Shown here: positions 56,878 through 64,000 of the stretch, piece after piece
Position numbering within the stretch: the first letter of the stretch is position 1
Layout of the letters: each line of letters begins with the position of its first letter
Source of the DNA: Evernia prunastri
Taxonomy: Eukaryota; Ascomycota; Lecanoromycetes; Lecanorales; Parmeliaceae
NCBI GenBank assembly: GCA_003184365.1
Contig: NKYR01000058.1
Location: 162,552-226,551, forward strand
Length of the DNA: 64,000 nt
Direction: 5' to 3'
Position numbers and translations under genes: made by a program
Notes under the pieces: model-generated
What the model saw: the letters and a program-made list of their open reading frames with translations, nothing else
Told to the model about the DNA's origin: nothing
Databases searched by the model: none

Positions 56878-58960
56878 CTTGAAATAGGGAGTCAAAATTC
56901 CTTTCGGGATTGATAGAGCTGTGTATTGATTGAAAGAGGGTAGACGATGAGAATATTAAGTAAGTGAAAGAAAAAGTACATAAATCATGCGTTACATGTT
57001 TCTGGGCACCTACAACATCTTCACTGGGTCACGGTCGTCACTGATCTGCCTTGCTGCTCGTATAAGCAATCTTGTTGTCTTTCAAAAGGACTGTTGCTTC
57101 TGACAGGCCAAGAGTCATATACGAGGGTGTACATCGAGATGGAACGATGGCGTGGAAGCTTGAGTTCAAGAAGTGACTGCGCTGCGGAAGGTTAGTGTTG
57201 TGTATGTTGGAATAAGGTCAGGGAAAGACGACAGTGATGGATGATGTTCGAGTCGGAACGGTTCACACGCACGAATCAAAGGCGAAGATCAAGTAGTCAG
57301 GCACATGAAACGAGGAATCGACCCCACATCTGAACGAATATAGAAGGTCCTCAACATCTTTAGGGCCTTGGAAGCGTTACGGAGTCACATGGAGGATCCG
57401 ACAAGCGCTGTTTATTGGGTCGAAGATGCACGTGTCTGGCCATGAACGTTACATGAGCGGACAAGTGCAAATTTGTGCCGGAAGTCGAGGTTGCAGAGGT
57501 AGCGGCATATGGTCTGATAAGTGCGAGGGATGTGCTACAAGATAGCCTGTCCTGCGTCATAGTAAGCAATAAGTCGGCCCCCCTTATTCCACAAACTCTT
57601 GCGATTTAGTCTCGGGCGGAGAGGAGGTTCTTCCGGTAATGGCGCGCTATCATTACTTATCTGGGATACAAAGCGACTTCTGGGAAGCGAGTTTCTCGCT
57701 ATATTCGTATGAAGGCTGCTCAGGCATTAGCAAGCAACGAAATGATTACAATAGCAGCAATAGTTTCGGTCATCAATGAAACAAGCTGTGGACCATAAAC
57801 ACGGTCAAACAGGGTCGATGAGTAGCTGCAGATCTCTTAGACATGCGACTTCGATGACAACAAGTTTTACTCAAGGGAGATATCTCCAGAATTCACGACG
57901 CCCATAGCTCGACGCACAGCCCCGGCCCGTGACTACACGCGTGGGGGGTACGTAGTGTTGTTGGACCACAGGTCAGAATTGTAACTAGAGGCCTGGTAAG
58001 AGTCGGCAGTAAATTTCGTGGAAGGAGGGTCAGAACAACGGTCGAAGTAGGCAAAGAGGATGCGTCTGACACATTCAATGCTTAAACGCAGTGATTCACC
58101 TCGCCGATATTTTGCGGCCCCAAGAAGATAGAATAATCCGTAAGATTAGAGTTACAATTTTGTGTGATTAGGTCCATCGTATCGGCTGCGGCCACTACGG
58201 ACGTGCCGCCCAGGTGAGCTATAATCTTCTTAGTCGTGTAGCGGTGTTTTAGCTTTCATCCAAATGCTGACGCTAGTGTTTTGTGTACCTCGGCAGTGGT
58301 GAAGGTCGGGTTTTAGCATCATCAACCGCGTCCTCAAAGTTCTGAAAGTTCTGATTCCCTTAGGTCAAGGGTCGCAGATGAGCGACAAGGCGGCGGCCTA
58401 TCCTGAGCCCAAGGCACGGACTATTCTTTTCGAGGACAAGCAACGAAGCAACCGTTGTCGCATGTACGCATACTAGCGGTCTGCCAAGCTAAGTGAGTGG
58501 CACGATTGATCGAGGGATGCGCTACGCCTCTGGGCCCCCACCGCTACCAGGCCAGGATCAGCATTACCCCTTTCTGGAAGGTGGTCCAGTCTAGAAAGCC
58601 TTCTAGCGGTCTCAGTGTCTATTGAAGAATGGTCCATCTTGGACAGCGAGAGCTGAAATCAGAAAGAAAGACTCCATCCGTTTGCATGATCGTGCTTGAG
58701 AGGAATTACTCGACAGAAATAAGTGGATTTGCCCTTTGAATTCATGACCTGGACAGTAGCGTACGACTCTTTTACGCCTGCTAATGCGGCAGGATGTAGC
58801 ATTGGACACCTTTGCTGCAGGGATGCGGTGGTGCTTTATCCAACACCGAGATCACGGAGGTCGAACTTCCTGTAGCCGGAGTCGGCCGCCGACAATCGAT
58901 GACTAAGCTATTTAGAGCAGTGAGCCCAGGGTTTTAAGTCGCCCCGCCCCGCCCAGCCAT
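56878..58960. other. intergenic
   Basis: No gene supported in about 2 kb. Confidence 0.4.
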
Positions 58961-59040
58961 GGGCCCAGGGCGAAAGCGAGGGCGACCTCGGGAGAGAGGG
59001 AGCTAAGGCGAGACGGGGCTAAAGAGCGGTTCGGCGACGG

Positions 59041-59614
59041 CGGGACTAGCTCAAACGGATCTAACGATTTAAATCAATGAAAATAAGTCTTGACGTCGCT
59101 AAGCTTAGTTATTCAGAGTAAAATATCTAATTATTAAATCTGCTTTCGAGAAGAAAGAATATAAGAAACATTAAGTTCAAATCTTATTTTAAAATAGTGT
59201 ATTTCGCATCAAATAATATTGTAATGTGAGTTATATTTCTCTATATCTTGAAAAAATTTGTTAGAATCTTCAGATATTAAATTATGAAAAAAAAATTTGA
59301 GCGAGGATAAAGCTTTATAACTACACTCTTTATATATTGCGTATTAGACGACTGAACTTATCAAAAGCATGTCGTTATACGACTAACTAATAGATTATAA
59401 TACGCGAGACTAATTTAGAAGAATATAATACGCGAGACTAATTTAGAAGAATACAATAAAGTGATGAAATAAATATAATAAAGAATTATGATATAGCTTC
59501 GTCTCTTATTAGTTTATACTATCAGTAATAATTTAACGTGATAATAAATTAGAGAAAAAAGTCGAAAACCAACTAAAAGAGAACGTTAAAGAAAAATAAC
59601 TTAATGAAAGTTAG
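59041..59614. repeat. AT-rich degenerate DNA (left flank of retroelement)
   Basis: Composition falls sharply to AT-rich with many TA and AAT words, as expected for RIP-mutated old repeats. It contains a 28-bp unit repeated twice (about 59397-59452, core TACGCGAGACTAATTTAGAA). A matching AT-rich patch resumes at 61145-61287, so the younger element probably inserted into this older one. Confidence 0.6.
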
Positions 59615-59880
59615 TGTCAGGGAACGAGGCTGGAACTAGGGCTACCACTTGGTATACTTGGTCTGATAGGGTCAGGTCTATTTACAACACGAAAGACAAG
59701 GAAGGAAAGTGGAAAGTGGGCGCTCAGCGCCCCTATATAGGATCAGACGAAAGCCAACACGGCTATCGCATAACCGTCGCATATACAACAGTGGGAATGG
59801 GGTTCTAGCAACCCTTGGCTGAGTAGGCTAGATCTAGACTAGATCTGGGCTGGAAGTTGGGCTGACTTCACACCGTGACA
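59615..59880 (-). repeat. chromovirus LTR (266 bp), 3' copy
   Basis: Begins TGTCAGGGAACG and ends CACACCGTGACA. It matches 60879-61144 almost perfectly. On the minus strand a purine-rich tract (GAAGGGGGAGCT) lies just before it, as a polypurine tract should. Confidence 0.9.
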
Positions 59881-60878
59881 GTAGCTCCCCCTTCGAAGGC
59901 TGAGCTCCTGTGAAGCTGCTAGGGGGAAATAGCGAAGCGAGGGACTAGGCGAGACAAGAGCGAGGTGACTTGGTAAGGTGAGGCGTCTGGGCGAAGTCTA
60001 GGTGAGGGAACTGAGGCGTAGGCTAGGCTTGGACGAGGGACTGGGTTTCGGGCGAAGCATAGGCGAGGCATAGGTAAAAGACTTAGGCGGGGGACTTGGG
60101 TTGGATCAAGGGTCGCGGCATTGACATCCGGGAATGGAACATGGAGTGGTGTGTGGGCCGGGGGCATCGGGGCGAGAAGAGTGATATTCGTCGATAGCTG
60201 TTTGGCAGTTGTCGACCAAGTTGAATGGTTCCCAGGTAGGGACATGAGACTCCCAATTGACATAGTACTTCAAAAGGGGTGGCTGGAATCGGCGGTCGTA
60301 CTTGGAGTTCGTGACACTATTAAGGTACCATGCTCGCTCGCCGTTCTCGGCGACGACGGGGGGACGAGATTCTTGGCGTTGGCCGGGCAAAGGATCCTGC
60401 GCGGTATGCTGCAGCAGACTAGCATGAAATACTGGGTGGATCTTCATCGACTCGGGGAGGTCAAGCTCGATGACTAGAGGATTGTCGAAAACTCGTTTCA
60501 CTGGGAAGGGGCCAATATGGCGGTCGTCTAGCTTAATGACTGGGCGTGCAGTATTGAGATTCTTGGCGTTAAGCCAGACTATATCTCCTACGAAATATCG
60601 GGGACAGGGCCGACGTCGTTCGTTGGCGGAAGACTCGTGAATGGCTTGGGCGACTAACATCTCATCACGGAGATGCTCGGTGATCTCTTGCATCTTCTGG
60701 GTAAACTCATTGATATTGATCAATTTGATACGGGNGTCGATTTGGTTAAGAATCTCTTGGGGATTGTTAGCCACTTGTTGGATAAAGTGCTGGATTCGCT
60801 GCTGGTCTTCAGCGTCGGTCATAGTGTCGAGACTCGAGTTAGCACGTGGGAGTGCTATGAATAGTAGGTCTTTCGTAA
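59881..60878 (-). mobile_element. Ty3/gypsy chromovirus interior, collapsed (gag start joined to integrase end)
   Basis: On the minus strand a gag-like start (ATG at 60822, MTDAEDQQRIQHFIQQVAN) runs into an N at 60735 and then directly into the end of pol: INEFTQKMQEITEHLRDEML, VGDIVWLNAKNLNT, KIHPVFHASLLQ and a chromodomain (LLKYYVNWESHVPTWEPFNL). The protease, reverse transcriptase and integrase core are missing between them. The chromodomain marks it as a chromovirus, whose integrase is usually steered to modified chromatin. The join is most likely an assembly artefact. Confidence 0.85.
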
Positions 60879-61144
60879 TGTCAGGGAACGAGGCTGGAAC
60901 TAGGGCTACCACTTGGTATACTTGGTCTGATAGGGTCAGGTCTATTTACAAGACGAAAGACAAGGAAGGAAAGTGGAAAGTGGGCGCTCAGCGCCCCTAT
61001 ATAGGATCAGACGAAAGCCAACACGGCTATCGCATAACCGTCGCATATACAACAGTGGGAATGGGGTTCTAGCAACCCTTGGCTGAGTAGGCTAGATCTA
61101 GACTAGATCTGGGCTGGAAGCTGGGCTGACTTCACACCGTGACA
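60879..61144 (-). repeat. chromovirus LTR (266 bp), 5' copy
   Basis: Partner of 59615-59880. The outer flanks (GTTAG on the left, TTTAC on the right) do not match, so no target duplication is seen. Confidence 0.9.
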
Positions 61145-61287
61145 TTTACAGCTACTACGTCTCGTCGCTTATCGTCAATTAATATATATTTAAATAGACG
61201 TCTCAGACAAATTCGATATAAAAGACTATCTTTTCGAGAATCTCGAATTACTATTCTCTGTTAGCGAAATATTCAATATACGCATAA

Positions 61288-61554
61288 TGTAACGGGGTCT
61301 AGGCATGCGTGACTGAGCAACTCGTACATTGGTTACTAGATAGACTGAATCCTGAGGAATCTAAGTGGGAATCCTCAGAGGCAGCATATTTAGCAGGGGA
61401 GAGTGCACCCCCATGCCAAGCAAACTTACTATGCGACTGCTATAGCCGCACAGCTGCACCAGAGGGATAGTCTCCCGGATCTGGCCTAGATGTATGTTGG
61501 ATTCCTGGACTTCTGACAGGCCGCCTCATGCCTAGAGACCTCATGGCCCTTACA
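61288..61554. repeat. possible solo LTR (267 bp)
   Basis: A GC-normal island inside AT-rich DNA begins TGTAACGGGGTC and ends GCCCTTACA (TGTAA..TTACA), with length close to the chromovirus LTR but different sequence. There is no target duplication at the flanks (CATAA versus AGAAC). Confidence 0.4.
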
Positions 61555-61617
61555 AGAACGAAAGACGATAGCATATAGTTATATAAATAAGTTTAAAATA
61601 AACGTATCTTTCTCTTN

Positions 61618-62215
61618 TGAATGGCTTGGGCGACTAACATCTCATCACGGAGATGCTCGGTGATCTCTTGCATCTTCTGGGTAAACTCATTGATATTGAT
61701 CAATTTGATACGGGCTTGGGCAGTGACATCGGAAGGCAGTGGCTCCGGGGGCTCGAATCCTAGGCGAGGGTTTTGTCCAGAGTTGGCTAGAAACGGTGAG
61801 GCTAGGGTAGTCGCGGAAGGAGTATCATTTCCAGCAAACTCAGCTCCAGGGAGCCACTTGGCCCAATCATCCTGCATGTAATTGACGAAGGCTCGAAGGT
61901 AGTGTTCCATGGTGGCGTTAGCTCTCTCCGTTTGACCATCAGTCTGAGGGTGGTATCCCGTGGATAATTTGGCATCGATCTTCAGGTTTTTGCATAGATG
62001 CTCCCATACATCAGAGGTGAATTGAGTGCCTCGATCAGACACAAAGACTTCGGGTGTTCCGTGGAGTTTCCAGACATTGGCATAGAATGCATTGGACGCT
62101 TCCTCTACTTCCATAGTAGCGGTGGGGACGAGATGTCTCATTTTGGTAAGGCGGTCGACGAAGACTAGGACATAACGATAGGTTATTCCCATGAAGGTGC
62201 TGGGGGGTAAGGGAC
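61618..62215 (-). mobile_element. chromovirus integrase fragment, copy 1
   Basis: Minus-strand piece from the catalytic core to the start of the integrase C-terminal region: DRLTKMRHLVPTA, VFVSDRGTQFTSDVWEHL, STGYHPQTDGQTERAN (second Asp and Glu of the DDE triad) and INEFTQKMQEITEHLRDEML. Bounded by Ns at 61617 and 62216. Confidence 0.85.
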
Positions 62216-62216
62216 N

Positions 62217-63361
62217 AGACTCGTGAATGGCTTGGGCGACTAACATCTCATCACGGAGATGCTCGGTGATCTCTTGCATCTTCTGGGTAAACTCATTGAT
62301 ATTGATCAATTTGATACGGGCTTGGGCAGTGACATCGGAAGGCAGTGGCTCCGGGGGCTCGAATCCTAGGCGAGGGTTTTGTCCAGAGTTGGCTAGAAAC
62401 GGTGAGGCTAGGGTAGTCGCGGAAGGAGTATCATTTCCAGCAAACTCAGCTCCAGGGAGCCACTTGGCCCAATCATCCTGCATGTAATTGACGAAGGCTC
62501 GAAGGTAGTGTTCCATGATGGCGTTAGCTCTCTCCGTTTGACCATCAGTCTGAGGGTGGTATCCTGTGGATAATTTGGCATCGATCTTCAGGTTTTTGCA
62601 TAGATGCTCCCATACATCAGAGGTGAATTGAGTGCCTCGATCAGACACAAAGACTTCGGGTGTTCCGTGGAGTTTCCAGACATTGGCACAGAATGCATTG
62701 GACGCTTCCTCTACTTCCATAGTAGCGGTGGGGACGAGATGTCTCATTTTGGTAAGGCGGTCGACGAAGACTAGGACATAACGATAGGTTATTCCCATGA
62801 AGGTGCTGGGGGGTAAGGGACCGACATAGTCCATAGATACATCGCGCCATCGGCGCTCGGGGATTGGCAAGGGGCGAAGCCATCCTTGTAGCTTCTGTCT
62901 AGAGGGCTTGGCTCGAGTGCAGACATGACAGTTCCGGACGAAACGCTGGATATACTGGTACAAGTTAGGCCACCAATAAGCGCGGCTTACCAACTCGTAG
63001 CAGTTTGTTCTACCAGGGTGTCCTCCGGGGACGCTATCGTGGGCTAACTGGATGATTCGGAGGCGAAGGCGGTCGGAGTTAGGTACGTACTTTCTTCCTC
63101 GAAAGTATAGCGCTTGATTTCGTTCCTCGCATTCTGCTAGAGGAATTCGACTATGGTGACGTGCTCCGATGCGGAGCATCTCTAGGACTTCGGGTGCGAA
63201 CTTATCGCTTGCTTGGGCTTGATCCCACAATGTCTGTGTGGGGGTGTCTAAGGGATCCTCATCAGGATCAGGCGGGGCTAGGTCTAGCTGTGGCTCAGCT
63301 TCTTCGGGTTCGGATTCTAAATTCATAGGGGCGAGGGTGATGGGTTCTTGAGGCGAGACAG
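62217..63361 (-). mobile_element. chromovirus integrase fragment, copy 2 (longest)
   Basis: The same element, extending further upstream on the minus strand: an RNase H-to-integrase linker, the H2C2 zinc-binding domain (HPGRTNCYELVSRAYWWPNL, then NCHVCTRAKPSRQKL), MDYVGPLPPSTFMGITYRYV (first Asp), SDRGTQFTS and QTERANAIMEHYL. Compared with copy 1 there are a few transitions (for example ATGGTGGCG versus ATGATGGCG near 61911/62519, and CCCGTGG versus CCTGTGG near 61960/62564). Bounded by Ns at 62216 and 63362. Confidence 0.88.
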
Positions 63362-63362
63362 N

Positions 63363-64000
63363 CGGGTGTTCCGTGGAGTTTCCAGACATTGGCATAGAAT
63401 GCATTGGACGCTTCCTCTACTTCCATAGTAGCGGTGGGGACGAGATGTCTCATTTTGGTAAGGCGGTCGACGAAGACTAGGACATAACGATAGGTTATTC
63501 CCATGAAGGTGCTGGGGGGTAAGGGACCGACATAGTCCATAGATACATCGCGCCATCGGCGCTCGGGGATTGGCAAGGGGCGAAGCCATCCTTGTAGCTT
63601 CTGTCTAGAGGGCTTGGCTCGAGTGCAGACATGACAGTTCCGGACGAAACGCTGGATATACTGGTACAAGTTAGGCCACCAGTAAGCGCGGCTTACCAAC
63701 TCGTAGCAGTTTGTTCTACCAGGGTGTCCTCCGGGGACGCTATCGTGGGCTAACTGGATGATTCGGAGGCGAAGGCGGTCGGAGTTAGGTACGTACTTTC
63801 TTCCTCGAAAGTATAGCGCTTGATTTCGTTCCTCGCATTCTGCTAGAGGAATTCGACTATGGTGACGTGCTCCGATGCGGAGCATCTCTAGGACTTCGGA
63901 TGCGAACTTATCGCTTGCTTGGGCTTGATCCCACAATGTCTGTGTGGGGGTGTCTAAGGGATCCTCATCAGGATCAGGCGGGGCTAGGTCTAGCTGTGGC
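63363..64000 (-). mobile_element. chromovirus integrase fragment, copy 3 (runs off window)
   Basis: The same H2C2 and first-Asp region again, matching copy 2 base for base over long stretches, and cut by the window edge. A join after KLHGTP at the N makes any fusion protein across 63362 artificial. Confidence 0.88.

Noticed and set aside
59614..59808. Small plus-strand frame repeated at 60878-61072
   Set aside because: It lies inside the chromovirus LTRs and on the strand opposite the element's genes.
61593..63404. One continuous 603-codon pol-like frame
   Set aside because: It crosses Ns at 62216 and 63362 and repeats the same integrase segment, so it is an artefact of joined copies.
1..64000. 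tRNA or rRNA genes
   Set aside because: I looked for the T-arm GGTTCRAATCC consensus and long conserved rRNA words and found none that also folds as a tRNA; this was by eye only.

Overview
The window looks like an accessory, transposon-rich stretch of a filamentous ascomycete (Pezizomycotina) genome. The evidence is short introns (about 45-125 nt, GT..AG), fungal-only families (a CipC-like protein, a fungal rhodopsin-domain membrane protein, a GT71 mannosyltransferase, an NWD/NACHT receptor), a Ty3/gypsy element with chromodomain and AT-rich decayed repeats. A dothideomycete is a guess from overall feel, not shown by any marker here. LAYOUT: 1.5-2.5 kb, a multiply broken zinc-type alcohol dehydrogenase; 3.0-4.3 kb, a conserved fungal protein with a nucleotidyltransferase-like GDID motif; 5.5-8.4 kb, an oligopeptide (OPT) transporter; 9.3-9.8 kb, a hAT-type MITE with perfect 8-bp target duplication; 10.6-14.5 kb, a NACHT receptor with one in-frame TAG; 16.0-16.6 kb, two abutting 153-bp LTRs and a perfect 35-bp hairpin; 16.7-18.6 kb, an APC amino-acid permease; 19.3-20.8 kb, a gypsy remnant; 21.4-22.1 kb, a decayed rhodopsin-domain gene; 22.8-23.9 kb, a CCCH zinc-finger protein; 24-30 kb, mostly gene-poor; 30.1-32.1 kb, a Fet3-like multicopper oxidase; 36.8-37.6 kb, a secreted Ser/Thr-rich protein with His repeats; 39.1-40.8 kb, a GT71 mannosyltransferase; 42.5-43.1 kb, a CipC-like protein; 44.6-48.1 kb, an Argonaute with one in-frame TAA and altered catalytic residues; 49.8-50.4 kb, a Nudix hydrolase; 50.8-52.1 kb, an intact rhodopsin-domain protein; 54.0-56.9 kb, an 11-exon secreted protein of unknown function; 59-64 kb, AT-rich DNA and a collapsed chromovirus cluster running off the right edge. 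HOW IT FITS TOGETHER: there is no obvious metabolic cluster. The theme is nutrient uptake and cell surface (two permeases, oxidase, mucin-like protein, mannosyltransferase, two membrane or secreted proteins) mixed with genome- and self-defence genes (Argonaute, NACHT receptor) that each carry exactly one stop in an otherwise fully spliceable frame, in a locus loaded with retroelements. Seven single Ns (16171, 19486, 20441, 60735, 61617, 62216, 63362) all lie inside retroelements and appear to mark collapsed assembly joins, so reading frames through them are not real proteins. All exon structures were worked out by eye from splice signals and phase. Family assignments rest on recognised motifs, not on searches.
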